Assembly: GCA_028284465.1 (NCBI GenBank)
Contig: JANQRR010000003.1
Span: 1 to 64,000 of the forward strand
From: Gammaproteobacteria bacterium
GTDB taxonomy: Bacteria > Pseudomonadota > Gammaproteobacteria > JAJFKO01
Length of the DNA: 64,000 bases
Reading direction: 5' to 3'
Part shown: one piece after another, positions 24,441-32,889 of the stretch
Numbering within the stretch: position 1 is the stretch's first letter
Layout: every line of letters begins with the position of its first letter
Made by a program: the position numbers and the translations under genes
The notes under the pieces: model-generated
Seen by the model: the letters and a program-made list of their open reading frames with translations, nothing else
Databases searched by the model: none
What the model was told of the DNA's origin: nothing

Positions 24441-25460
24441 ATGCTGTTATTGAAATCACTAATGGCCTCGTTTGGGGCTATGTTGCTTTTCATGAGTAGT
24501 GCAATGCTTGTTCCAGCTTCAGCACAAATCAAAGTTGTCGGATCATCGACAGTCTTCCCGTTTGCGACAGCCGTTGCAGAACGGTTTGCTAACAAGTCCG
24601 GACACAAGACTCCTATCATCGAATCGACTGGTTCTGGTGGTGGCCTAAAACTTTTCTGCAAGGGGCTTGACTACAAGACAACACCATCTATAACCAATGC
24701 TTCACGACGCATTAAGATGAAAGAGTTCAACAAGTGTATTGACAATGATGTCAAGGCTATCGTTGAATTCAAAGTCGGTTATGATGGTATCGTTGTTGGC
24801 AACTCTAAGCAGGCAGCGAAACTAAGACTGACACGAATGGACATTTACAACGCACTACGTGATGGCTCTTCTGCTATTACGTGGTCTGATGTGAATCCAG
24901 CATTGCCTCAGATCAAGATTGAGGTACTTGGTCCACCGCCAACATCTGGCACACGTGACGCATTCATGGAACTTGTCATGCAGAAGATGTGTCGCAAAGA
25001 TGGTGGTGACAAGAAAACATGTAAGGGTATCAAGATTCGTGAAGATGGTGCCTGGATTGATTCTGGTGAAAACGACAATTTGATCGTTTCGAAACTCAAT
25101 GCTAACAAGAATGCTGTTGGTGTATTTGGTTTCTCATTCTTGGATCAAAACAAGTCGAAAATCCAAGGTGCTGTTGTCGATAGAGTTGCCCCTACATTTG
25201 AGAATATTGCGTCAGGTAAATATCCGGTGTCGCGCTCGCTTTGGTTTTATGTGAAGCAAGCACACTTGATAGAAAACAACGCAATTGCTGGTTACGTGCG
25301 AGAATGGTTCCGTACTTCAACATCCACTGAAGATGGATATCTCGTTGAGAAAGGTCTTATCCCAATGCCCAAGGCAGAATGGGTGATCATGCGCAACCGA
25401 GCACTTGCCATTGGCAGAAAAAAGGCGCTACTCAGAAAAGAGCACTTGACTAAACACTAA
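24441..25460 (+). CDS. pstS: PstS-like phosphate-binding protein
   Basis: A periplasmic phosphate-binding protein, carried by several aquatic phages to raise host phosphate uptake. 339 residues, with a signal peptide (residues about 1-29, SSAMLVPASAQ cleavage region). Phosphate-contact segments are VVGSSTVFPF and TGSGGGLKLF near the N-terminus and PPPTSGTRDAF in the second lobe. ATG 24441 has AAGGAGA upstream and a separate promoter. It stands alone, so it must work with host PstCAB. Confidence 0.93.
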   Translation: MLLLKSLMASFGAMLLFMSSAMLVPASAQIKVVGSSTVFPFATAVAERFANKSGHKTPIIESTGSGGGLKLFCKGLDYKTTPSITNASRRIKMKEFNKCIDNDVKAIVEFKVGYDGIVVGNSKQAAKLRLTRMDIYNALRDGSSAITWSDVNPALPQIKIEVLGPPPTSGTRDAFMELVMQKMCRKDGGDKKTCKGIKIREDGAWIDSGENDNLIVSKLNANKNAVGVFGFSFLDQNKSKIQGAVVDRVAPTFENIASGKYPVSRSLWFYVKQAHLIENNAIAGYVREWFRTSTSTEDGYLVEKGLIPMPKAEWVIMRNRALAIGRKKALLRKEHLTKH

Positions 25461-25471
25461 CGGAGTCTTGC

Positions 25472-25657
25472 ATGGTACTACATAAGCGTAAAATCACTAT
25501 CATTAGTTCAGCGTTAGGTGATTGCGTTTATGTCGTTTTTGTGCAAGATGTCGGGTATGTTAGATCTAAGTCAGCTTGGAATGTCAAGCCAACTAACATA
25601 CCCGACCACACTGATTACTACCAAACGTTGGTAGATATAGCTAGGAAAGCAGCATGA
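25472..25657 (+). CDS. Unknown 61-residue protein
   Basis: ATG 25472 behind CGGAG. Beta-prone N-terminal half (KITIISSALGDCVYVVFVQD). Followed directly by EF-tail genes in ATGA overlap. Function unknown. Confidence 0.55.
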   Translation: MVLHKRKITIISSALGDCVYVVFVQDVGYVRSKSAWNVKPTNIPDHTDYYQTLVDIARKAA

Positions 25658-25809
25658 GCCGTCTATCAAATAGAGTACGCATTTATGCACAAGACGCATC
25701 ACAAAATCGTTGTGTGCGTTTTTATTTGAGTATAGCTCGTCGTTTTTATCATACAAATGTGTCGCAAACTGTTGATATAATAAGAAACAGCTTGAGAGAT
25801 TCGTTCTGA
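25654..25809 (+). CDS. EF-tail-like small protein
   Basis: A 51-residue Arg-rich protein ending VDIIRNSLRDSF. ATGA overlap with the previous gene and a one-base overlap with the next. Confidence 0.55.
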   Translation: MSRLSNRVRIYAQDASQNRCVRFYLSIARRFYHTNVSQTVDIIRNSLRDSF

Positions 25810-25982
25810 TGAAAAAATCTCCGTTCATACAAATAATCAACAAAGCACTGATCCATGAATTTCGTTATGGCCATACGAAGCTTCCATCATCTTTCAAAAT
25901 GTGCGAAGACTTGCATTGGAAAATCGTTAAAAATGATGCGCATTTCAGCCAAATTTTGAAAAGTCTTGAAGATGATTATTAA
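25809..25982 (+). CDS. EF-tail-like small protein
   Basis: A 57-residue protein ending FSQILKSLEDDY, with Tyr in place of Phe. A second similar stretch, INKALIHEF, lies near its N-terminus. Confidence 0.55.
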   Translation: MKKSPFIQIINKALIHEFRYGHTKLPSSFKMCEDLHWKIVKNDAHFSQILKSLEDDY

Positions 25983-26181
25983 AAAAATAGATAAAGCTCT
26001 AATAGATAATTTGCATGTCGATTCGATAATGCCAATGAATTATGGTAGCTGTGTTGAATTATATGATTTAATTATTGGTAATGGTGGATTTATCTTTTCA
26101 CAAATAACAAGACAACTGGAAGTGGAAATAAAGAATGAGCAACAACATGATGGTTCTGGTAATGGAGTATTTCGATCCTGA
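25972..26181 (+). CDS. EF-tail-like small protein
   Basis: About 69 residues from ATG 25972, with IDKALIDNL near the N-terminus matching INKALIHEF of the gene before. The C-terminal pattern FSQITRQLEVEIKNE is followed by an extension that overlaps the next gene by 47 bases. Confidence 0.55.
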   Translation: MIIKKIDKALIDNLHVDSIMPMNYGSCVELYDLIIGNGGFIFSQITRQLEVEIKNEQQHDGSGNGVFRS

Positions 26182-26452
26182 AGAAATCCAGTATCCAAGG
26201 CTATATCGAGCAGGCATAGTGCCCAAGGATGCCAGCTTACTAGCAAAGAATTTGGGTGAAATCTTGCCTGCTATGTCTGAACCATACAGCAGACTAGATG
26301 AGATGATGAAATATGCAAATGAGTTGCAAGAAAGAGAAGAGACAGAATACGGAATTGTCATAAACTCATATGGTTCTTTGTCTACAACCTTTCAACGTGA
26401 AATACAGGAACAAGCGCAAAAAGAAAAGGAAGATATTCAGCCATATGAATGA
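26135..26452 (+). CDS. Unknown 105-residue protein
   Basis: Contains YFDPEEIQYPRLYRAGIVPK and an acidic, Gln-rich helical end. Overlaps glutaredoxin by 8 bases. No recognised domain. Confidence 0.6.
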   Translation: MSNNMMVLVMEYFDPEEIQYPRLYRAGIVPKDASLLAKNLGEILPAMSEPYSRLDEMMKYANELQEREETEYGIVINSYGSLSTTFQREIQEQAQKEKEDIQPYE

Positions 26453-26702
26453 AGTAAAAATAATCACTAGAGAAGACTGTTCGTACTGTGATAATGCTAA
26501 AGCGCTCTTAAGATCCAAAAACATAGAATATGAAGAGCTGCATCTTGGTCTAGACATTACCAGAGAAGATGTTCTAGAAAAATATCCTACTCAAAAATTA
26601 CTCCCTGTTGTACTCATAGAAGACGAATTAATTGGCGGCTATATAGAGTTACTGGATTGGTTGAATCCGCCGCTTGAAACAGGAGATAATGATGGCGAAT
26701 GA
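26445..26702 (+). CDS. Glutaredoxin
   Basis: An 85-residue thioltransferase. The redox site is CSYC at residues 12-15, with the cis-Pro segment LLPVVLIEDELIGGYIEL later, both typical of glutaredoxins. It probably reduces the ribonucleotide reductase or host proteins. Start at ATG 26445; overlaps both neighbours. Confidence 0.9.
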   Translation: MNEVKIITREDCSYCDNAKALLRSKNIEYEELHLGLDITREDVLEKYPTQKLLPVVLIEDELIGGYIELLDWLNPPLETGDNDGE

Positions 26703-27723
26703 GTATTGGCGTAACGAAATGAATCAGAACGCAATGTCTGGTTCTGAGCTTATGATGACGGAGTTGGAAAGCGAACTAGATTCCAAGCTTCTCGACAATT
26801 TCCAAATAGTTCTTTCCCGACCAGAATTGCATGAACTTCGTGACGATAAAGTACGCATTCTGTGGTGCCATGATCTGGCAGAAGATCCCCAAGTAGAAAA
26901 TTATCTTGCTAACGATGGTTGGAAAAAATTCCACCGATTCGTTTTCGTGAGCAATTGGCAGTGCCAACGATTCATTGAACGTTATAATATTCCATGGGAA
27001 CGCACGGTTGTGATGCGCAACGCAATCAAGTCGATTGATGTTGACATCGAAAAGAAGTGGAAATTCCCTGAACCAGATCAAGAGATTCGGTTTGTGTATC
27101 ACACAACTCCACATCGCGGCCTTGGTATCTTAGTTCCTGTTTTCGAGCATATCTGTGAAGAATTCGGCAACATTCACTTGGACGTGTTTTCTAGCTTCAA
27201 AATCTATGGTTGGGAAGAGCGAGATCAGCAGTTCGAGCCGATCTTTGAACGCATTCGTGAAAGTCAGAACATGACACTACATGACACGATGCCTAACGAT
27301 CAAATGCAGCGTTACCTAGCCGAAAACTCACACGTCTTTGCATATCCTTCCATCTGGACAGAAACGTCTTGTAGGGCGCTAATTGAGGCTATGTCGGCAG
27401 GCTGCATGTGCATCCATCCGAATCTTGGTGCTCTGTTCGAAACAGCTGGCCAGTTCACGTTCATGTATCATTGGGATGACAAAGCAGAACGACACGCTGG
27501 ATTGTTTCATGCGACATTGGTTAATGCTATCGAGCTGATTCGATCACAAGACGAGGCTCTAGCAATGAAGTTGTCTGGTCAGAAGTCTTATGCTGATGTG
27601 AATTATTCCTGGGAAGTCCGTAAGCGTGAATGGGAAGCGTTCTTAAATTCCATTAAAGATCTGCCTACTGAAATCGAAGAAACACCAAAAGGCAGGACGT
27701 TTAGTTATGAGGTAAACTACTAA
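26692..27723 (+). CDS. GT4-type glycosyltransferase
   Basis: About 343 residues. The C-terminal GT-B half shows FVYHTTPHRGLGILVPVFEH, YLAENSHVFAYPSIWTETSC and RALIEAMSAGC, the EX7E-like donor-site region of family 4 transferases; the N-terminal half has VRILWCHDLAEDP and FVSNWQ. It could modify phage DNA, virion proteins or host surface sugars. GGAGA lies six bases before ATG 26692; ATG 26689 is also possible. Confidence 0.85.
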   Translation: MANEYWRNEMNQNAMSGSELMMTELESELDSKLLDNFQIVLSRPELHELRDDKVRILWCHDLAEDPQVENYLANDGWKKFHRFVFVSNWQCQRFIERYNIPWERTVVMRNAIKSIDVDIEKKWKFPEPDQEIRFVYHTTPHRGLGILVPVFEHICEEFGNIHLDVFSSFKIYGWEERDQQFEPIFERIRESQNMTLHDTMPNDQMQRYLAENSHVFAYPSIWTETSCRALIEAMSAGCMCIHPNLGALFETAGQFTFMYHWDDKAERHAGLFHATLVNAIELIRSQDEALAMKLSGQKSYADVNYSWEVRKREWEAFLNSIKDLPTEIEETPKGRTFSYEVNY

Positions 27724-27875
27724 TGGATTCGTCGTCAAAAGTTGTGAATTTGATTACAGACAAAATGGAAGTAAAATGTCCAACATATACATATAGTCGC
27801 TTTGATCAATATCTTATCGATTTAGAATTTTTTGACAAGATTTTGTACGTGGAATTTAAAAATGAAAATTTTTAG
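27723..27875 (+). CDS. EF-tail-like small protein
   Basis: A 50-residue protein from ATG 27723, overlapping the glycosyltransferase stop by one base. Ends FDKILYVEFKNENF. Confidence 0.5.
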   Translation: MDSSSKVVNLITDKMEVKCPTYTYSRFDQYLIDLEFFDKILYVEFKNENF

Positions 27876-28029
27876 CATGCGCAAACACATTCTTTATGCA
27901 ACTCACGCTGCTGCTCTTACAAATGTTAAGATGTATGCTGATCCTAGACACGATACTAGGGTAGTAAAAGAAATTGTTATAACGGAAGCATTAGAAAAGG
28001 CTTTGAATGGCTCGAAAAAGAACGATTGA
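27862..28029 (+). CDS. EF-tail-like small protein
   Basis: A 55-residue protein from ATG 27862. Ends IVITEALEKALNGSKKND, so only the hydrophobic spacing remains and Glu-Phe is lost. Overlaps the next gene by 23 bases. Confidence 0.5.
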   Translation: MKIFSMRKHILYATHAAALTNVKMYADPRHDTRVVKEIVITEALEKALNGSKKND

Positions 28030-29014
28030 ACAATCCATGCTTGGAGATGAACCAACGTTTGATGGTGCAGCGACTAACGCTGATATCATGCGTGCATTCA
28101 ATTACTACAATTACAAATACTCGATTAGAGAAACCAAGAAGTGGATCACTGCATGGATGAAGGATACGGGTTATACCACAAAAGAAATTTCAGGGTATAA
28201 CTCATCTGGACATCCAGAAGTTAATCAAACGATGGCATCTATAGCCAGGATGTTTACACGTGGTTTGACAGATAAACGACTTAATGAAGTTATTACAGAT
28301 CACATAAAATCTGCCATCGATTATCAGGAAGAGCAGAAAATCAAAAAGATCCGGCCTAGTCAGTTCAATGAAGTTATTGCAGATATCGACGAAATCCTTG
28401 ACGAATTTTATTTGACAAATTACAAGGATGTGCTAGAATTCGAGGTTTCGCCGGAATCTAAATCAGCTGACATAAAGTCAGCATACAGACATTATTCTGA
28501 TCTACTAGCAGAAGTAAGAGAAGGCGAAGGCTACGAACGATTAAAGAAAGCTCAGAAGAATCGATACATAGAGACTTTAGAGAACGTAGTTAAAGAATTG
28601 GCTCTTAAAGGTGCCATTACAACGAGACGAAAAACAGTTCGAAAGAAACGTGCGCCAAACGCACAGAAGATTGTTTCTAAAGTAAAATATCTTCAGAATT
28701 TTGAAAACTATGCTAGTCTTGATCCTACAGTGATACTTGACAGCAACGTGATATATCTCTACAATTCGAAAACTAGACAGTTGGCAAAGTATACTGCGCC
28801 GCCTGGGCAAAAATTAAATGTTAAAGGAACAACACTGAACAACGTGAACACAAGAGTTCAGTACAAACTAAGGAAACCGGACGATATTTTGCCCAACATA
28901 ATTACAGGTAGCAGAAGAGACGTTGACAGAGAAATCAAGTCTATCAAAACTAAGCCAAGCGAGCCTTCAGGTAGGCTTAATGATACAACTTTGATATTGC
29001 GAGCATTCAAATGA
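28007..29014 (+). CDS. Conserved T4-like phage protein, unknown role
   Basis: 335 residues, basic. The N-terminus has AFNYYNYKYSIRETKKWITA and DTGYTTKEISGY, which I recall from large hypothetical proteins of marine T4-like phages. The middle is helical with basic patches (TTRRKTVRKKRAPNAQK). DNA contact is plausible. It overlaps the next gene by 4 bases, in a cluster leading to RNase H. Confidence 0.65.
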   Translation: MARKRTIEQSMLGDEPTFDGAATNADIMRAFNYYNYKYSIRETKKWITAWMKDTGYTTKEISGYNSSGHPEVNQTMASIARMFTRGLTDKRLNEVITDHIKSAIDYQEEQKIKKIRPSQFNEVIADIDEILDEFYLTNYKDVLEFEVSPESKSADIKSAYRHYSDLLAEVREGEGYERLKKAQKNRYIETLENVVKELALKGAITTRRKTVRKKRAPNAQKIVSKVKYLQNFENYASLDPTVILDSNVIYLYNSKTRQLAKYTAPPGQKLNVKGTTLNNVNTRVQYKLRKPDDILPNIITGSRRDVDREIKSIKTKPSEPSGRLNDTTLILRAFK

Positions 29015-29586
29015 CTAAGTCAACAAATAACGTCTTTCGCTTGTTTCCTAATCAGCCAAGTGCAATTGATTACGATAACGAAGGGCAAGATCAAGAAACG
29101 CTTGAACGCGAAGCGGAGATTCGCGAAGATACACAAATTAACGTAATTTCTATGATGGCAATTAATCGAGCTATGCATGCACTTGCTGATATTGGTTTTG
29201 ATACAATTGATCCTAAAAAAGAATTAAATCTTCTGACAGAAATGATGTTTGCTTACGTAGCTAAATTACATGGCAAACCACATCCACTGCAAGAATTGGC
29301 AGAAGTCTCAATTTCTGTGGATGAGAATGATACGTACACGTTCCATCAACCAAAGATGATGGTTTTCAGAGAAACTGGCTGGTCAGCTGATTGGGACGAA
29401 GCACCAAAATCACGTCAAATTTTGATGAAGTATGATGGCACGATTAGTAATGTTTATTGGGATGGTGTTATCCCTAATGGTTTTGATGAACCAATTGGTT
29501 GGGTCTTCGGTTTAGATGATTTTGCTGACATAGATATAGATGAACTTATTAAACAGGGAGCCAAATGGGCTGAAATTCCTGCATGA
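29011..29586 (+). CDS. Unknown 191-residue protein
   Basis: Acidic. The N-terminal part is helical (NVISMMAINRAMHALADIGF) and the C-terminal part carries several Trp with Asp (ETGWSADWDEAPKS). Overlaps the nuclease gene by 4 bases. No recognised fold. Confidence 0.65.
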   Translation: MTKSTNNVFRLFPNQPSAIDYDNEGQDQETLEREAEIREDTQINVISMMAINRAMHALADIGFDTIDPKKELNLLTEMMFAYVAKLHGKPHPLQELAEVSISVDENDTYTFHQPKMMVFRETGWSADWDEAPKSRQILMKYDGTISNVYWDGVIPNGFDEPIGWVFGLDDFADIDIDELIKQGAKWAEIPA

Positions 29587-30452
29587 TTATAATCGATTTT
29601 AACCAAGTCGTATTTGCTACTTTCTTTGCTGCTGTTAGACAGCACACCAACGTCGCCATTGAAGTACCAATGGTACGCCACATGACTTTGAATATGTTGC
29701 GTGCCATTCGACAGCGGTTTAAGCTACACGACGTTGTCATTGCCTCTGATTCAGTCAACAATTGGCGTAAAGACTACTTTCCTCACTACAAAGCACGACG
29801 CAAGCAATCTCGCGAACAAACTGACGTTGATTGGGGTGCTTTGTTTAATTCACTCGACACGATTCGTCACGAACTTCACGAAAACTTTCCGTACACGTTC
29901 ATTCAGGTTGATGGCTGTGAAGCTGACGATGTGATTGGCACAATTGTGTTCAATCGCCATGCGCGTGAGTTTTTTATGGAAACAGTCGATAATTCCGAAA
30001 CTATCATTATTTCAGCCGATAAAGATTTCAAGCAATTGCAAAGATATAATGGCGTATCTCAGTATGATCCTATCAATAAGCGATGGATCAAAGAAGATAA
30101 TGCAGAAGAAACGCTATTTGATCACATCCTGCGTGGCGACAAGGATGATGATATACCAAACGTTTTGTCTGACGACGACACATTTATCGTTGAGGGCAAG
30201 CGACAAAACTCGATGACAAAGAAAAGAATCGAGATGTTACAGGCAGTTCAAAGTGATGAAAATCATAAATACTACCGTAACTACATTAGAAACAAGACAC
30301 TGATTGATCTTACTATGACGCCAGAAAAATATAAAAAAGAAATTGTCAAATTCTTTTTAATAGGCCCAAGGACTAATGATAAATCAAAATTATATTCTTA
30401 CATGGTTAAGCATCGTCTCAGTGCTCTTTTGGAACACTTAGATCAATTTTGA
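29583..30452 (+). CDS. rnh: 5'-3' exonuclease (T4 RNase H type)
   Basis: FEN-1-family nuclease that removes RNA primers. 289 residues. The metal-binding acidic residues are visible in MIIIDFNQ, DGCEADDVIG, IISADKDFKQL and the GDKDDDIPNV segment; YFPHYKARRK matches the family's DNA-contact region. Start ATG 29583 overlaps the upstream stop. Confidence 0.9.
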   Translation: MIIIDFNQVVFATFFAAVRQHTNVAIEVPMVRHMTLNMLRAIRQRFKLHDVVIASDSVNNWRKDYFPHYKARRKQSREQTDVDWGALFNSLDTIRHELHENFPYTFIQVDGCEADDVIGTIVFNRHAREFFMETVDNSETIIISADKDFKQLQRYNGVSQYDPINKRWIKEDNAEETLFDHILRGDKDDDIPNVLSDDDTFIVEGKRQNSMTKKRIEMLQAVQSDENHKYYRNYIRNKTLIDLTMTPEKYKKEIVKFFLIGPRTNDKSKLYSYMVKHRLSALLEHLDQF

Positions 30453-30459
30453 GGTAACG

Positions 30460-30921
30460 ATGGAACCTAAACAACTTAGTATGTCAGAAATTTTGGCAGA
30501 GACAGAAAAACTATCTTCTAGAAAAGATAAAATTGCCTTTCTTAGAGTACACTATAGCAAGCACATGCACGAAGCCTTAGCTTTCGCTTACGACGATAAC
30601 GTAAAGTGGCTTGTTCCCGACACAGCTCCCCCCTACAGACCACTAGAATCGCAGGATGCAAAGATGAATTTGCACCGCGAATGCCGCTATGGAAAGTTGT
30701 ACTATTTCACCGAATTACGTTTGCCTAATGGCCAAGTGATGCCAGGAAAAGGATCAAACGTAAATCCAATACGACGTGAACAGATGTTTATCGATCTATT
30801 GGAATCTATCGAAGCCGAAGATGCGAAATTGCTTGTTGCTTTGTCTCAAAAGAAAATTCCGTATCGCGGTGTAACTCAAAAACTTATCGAAGAAGCATGG
30901 GGAACCTATGGGAAAAACTAA
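30460..30921 (+). CDS. DUF6433-type conserved phage protein
   Basis: 153 residues. The segments VPDTAPPYRPL, MFIDLLESIEAEDAKLL and QKKIPYRGVTQKLIEEAW match my memory of DUF6433, a family conserved in T4-like phages and of unknown function. GAGGTAACG gives the ribosome site. Confidence 0.75.
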   Translation: MEPKQLSMSEILAETEKLSSRKDKIAFLRVHYSKHMHEALAFAYDDNVKWLVPDTAPPYRPLESQDAKMNLHRECRYGKLYYFTELRLPNGQVMPGKGSNVNPIRREQMFIDLLESIEAEDAKLLVALSQKKIPYRGVTQKLIEEAWGTYGKN

Positions 30922-31057
30922 GAAGTATGAAAAGCGCTGGGACGAAGAAGAAAAGTCAAACAAAAAGCCCGTCCAACAACGAAATCAAAAACGAATTAAA
31001 AATGCGCTTAGAAGTAATAACATACAAGACTTAGTAGACCACACAGAGGATTACTGA
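30908..31057 (+). CDS. 49-residue basic protein
   Basis: ATG 30908 within the end of the DUF6433 gene. Very charged (KYEKRWDEEEKSNKK) and likely disordered, then a short helix. Its stop shares a base with the next ATG. Function unknown. Confidence 0.55.
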   Translation: MGKTKKYEKRWDEEEKSNKKPVQQRNQKRIKNALRSNNIQDLVDHTEDY

Positions 31058-31290
31058 TGCCCACATATAAGTTTAAACGGGGTTCTAAGGAATGGGAAGA
31101 ATTCATGTCCATTTCGGAACGTACAAAGTTTCTAGAAGAAAATCCTGATGTTGAACAATTGGTAAATGGATTTCCAGCAGATGCCGATAGTGTCCATCTA
31201 GGCAGGACTAAACCTGCCGATGGATTCAGGGATTTGTTGGGCCAGATCAAAAAGAACAACATTGGATCGAATATTAAAACATTCAAATAG
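31057..31290 (+). CDS. FmdB-like phage protein without zinc ribbon
   Basis: A 77-residue protein. MPTYKFKRG and the later FRDLLGQIKKNN match a conserved T4-like phage protein related to FmdB-type regulators, which start MPTYEFxCxxC. Here the CxxC pairs are absent, so zinc binding is lost. EFMSISERTKFLEENPDVEQ is the other conserved part. Confidence 0.65.
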   Translation: MPTYKFKRGSKEWEEFMSISERTKFLEENPDVEQLVNGFPADADSVHLGRTKPADGFRDLLGQIKKNNIGSNIKTFK

Positions 31291-31297
31291 GAAAAAT

Positions 31298-31513
31298 ATG
31301 TGGACACGTCAAGATATATTAAAGGGCGTAGCAGATGCTAAACTACGTTACCTTGAACATAATCAATCTGCTCGCATATGCGAAGAAATTGTGATTGATA
31401 CTGCGATTCGTATGGCACTTGATAATGCTGCTGCTGTTGCAGAACAACACGGCGATCCTCAAATAGAAGATGCTATTCACGATTTGCAAGATCAATTTAC
31501 ACTTGGTACATAA
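31298..31513 (+). CDS. EF-tail-like small protein, extended
   Basis: A 71-residue protein with IVIDTAIRMALDN at the position of the pattern and a further acidic extension (IHDLQDQFTLGT). It precedes a terminator. Confidence 0.55.
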   Translation: MWTRQDILKGVADAKLRYLEHNQSARICEEIVIDTAIRMALDNAAAVAEQHGDPQIEDAIHDLQDQFTLGT

Positions 31514-31519
31514 AACATA

Positions 31520-31538
31520 GGCCGCTTTGCGGCCTTTT
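31520..31538 (+). terminator. Short rho-independent terminator
   Basis: GGCCGC (31520-31525), loop TTT, GCGGCC (31529-31534), then TTTT. It ends the 22-31 kb transcript ahead of phoH. Confidence 0.75.
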
Positions 31539-31604
31539 CACTTTAAGGAAAGGAGAAGATTACACTTTTAAATGAGGGGATTCAAAAGAAGGAGAAGGCG
31601 TAAA

Positions 31605-32336
31605 ATGCTTACAGCATCACACAACCTAACAAAAAAAGCAAAACGAGAATTGCGAAAAGAACGTGTTACCCTCAAAACTATGCATCTTGAAGAGATAGAA
31701 CCATTAACACAAAATCAAGACCGAGCATTCCAAAGTTGGTTTCACGGGCAAGATTTGGTTCTGCACGGTTCAGCTGGCACAGGAAAGACGCTCATGGCAC
31801 TGTTTTTTGGCCTAAGAGAAGTCAAGTACGGCAATGCTGACAAAGTTCTTATCGTTCGTTCCGTTGTTCCATCTCGCGATATGGGATTCTTGCCAGGATC
31901 AGAGAAGGAAAAGACTAAGCAGTACGAAGCTCCTTACTACGGCATCTGTGAATACCTATTTGGTCGTGCGGATGCGTATGAATTCCTGAAAGACAAAGGT
32001 GTAATCGAATTTACTTCCACAAGCTACTTGCGCGGCTTGACGTTTGATAATACTATCGTCATTTTGGATGAGATGCAGAACCTTGCATTCAATGAACTAC
32101 ACACAGTCATGAGTCGAATTGGGGAAGGATGTCGTATCATCTTGTCTGGTGATACAGCACAGAGTGATCTAGATGAGCGCAAAGGCAAGGGCGACATATG
32201 CCGAATGTTGGAAATCATTCGACGGATGGAATGTTTTGACTTTATTAGTTTCCATCCTGAAGACGTGGTCCGTTCGGGCAAGGCTCGTCAGTACATCATC
32301 GCTTGCGAAGAAATGGAACAGGGGAGTAATAGCTAG
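31605..32336 (+). CDS. phoH: PhoH-like ATPase
   Basis: PhoH-family P-loop ATPase, common in phages; its cell role is debated (RNA metabolism, phosphate stress). 243 residues from ATG 31605, which has AAGGAGAAGG upstream. Walker A is LHGSAGTGKT, and Walker B is TIVILDEMQNL, followed by ILSGDTAQSD, all typical. ATG 31572 would add 11 basic residues but lacks a nearby ribosome site. Confidence 0.92.
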   Translation: MLTASHNLTKKAKRELRKERVTLKTMHLEEIEPLTQNQDRAFQSWFHGQDLVLHGSAGTGKTLMALFFGLREVKYGNADKVLIVRSVVPSRDMGFLPGSEKEKTKQYEAPYYGICEYLFGRADAYEFLKDKGVIEFTSTSYLRGLTFDNTIVILDEMQNLAFNELHTVMSRIGEGCRIILSGDTAQSDLDERKGKGDICRMLEIIRRMECFDFISFHPEDVVRSGKARQYIIACEEMEQGSNS

Positions 32337-32349
32337 TTGTGCAGAATTC

Positions 32350-32538
32350 ATGGTACGCCACCATGTTTTTGATAACCACTTAAGTGCTATTCGACAAAAA
32401 AACGTAACTTCTATACATAATTTACTTTATCGATTATCTCCATTTGGTAAACTAAATGATGTGTTTCGTGTTGGTTGTGCCAGAACAGGTGCGAATTGGA
32501 GAATTCGAGAACAACTAAAAAATGAGTTTGATCAATGA
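32350..32538 (+). CDS. EF-tail small protein
   Basis: A 62-residue Arg/His-rich protein ending WRIREQLKNEFDQ. The upstream frame is open into phoH, but ATG 32350 gives the typical size. ATGA overlap with the next gene. Confidence 0.6.
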   Translation: MVRHHVFDNHLSAIRQKNVTSIHNLLYRLSPFGKLNDVFRVGCARTGANWRIREQLKNEFDQ

Positions 32539-32714
32539 GTAGATACACTGAATTTTACATCAAAACAAGTATTGAGATGTTGGTACAAGCATATTTTCAT
32601 GGTGATTTAATGCGTGATATGCCTTTTAGGGTTCGTTATAAATTAAGACATGCAACACCAATGAGAATGCAAATTTATGGTGCCATTAAAAAGGAATTTG
32701 GTGATGCAACATAA
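32535..32714 (+). CDS. EF-tail small protein
   Basis: A 59-residue protein ending MQIYGAIKKEFGDAT. Overlaps both neighbours. Basic middle (RDMPFRVRYKLRHA) resembles FVRYKMRARI in the 33532 gene. Confidence 0.6.
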   Translation: MSRYTEFYIKTSIEMLVQAYFHGDLMRDMPFRVRYKLRHATPMRMQIYGAIKKEFGDAT

Positions 32715-32889
32715 AATTAGTGATCTTGTTTATTTTATTTGTTGCAATACTGTCAGATCAAAATTACAAGTGGCTTTTTACTGGAATTTAAAACTTGATC
32801 TTTTGATGAAAACAAGTCGTTCCAAGATACTAAAGGAAAGCGATATTTATACATGGTTAGAAGCGGAATTTAATGAACGTATATCTTGA
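32704..32889 (+). CDS. EF-tail small protein
   Basis: A 61-residue protein from ATG 32704 ending IYTWLEAEFNERIS. Overlaps the PD-(D/E)XK nuclease by 17 bases. Confidence 0.6.
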   Translation: MQHKISDLVYFICCNTVRSKLQVAFYWNLKLDLLMKTSRSKILKESDIYTWLEAEFNERIS

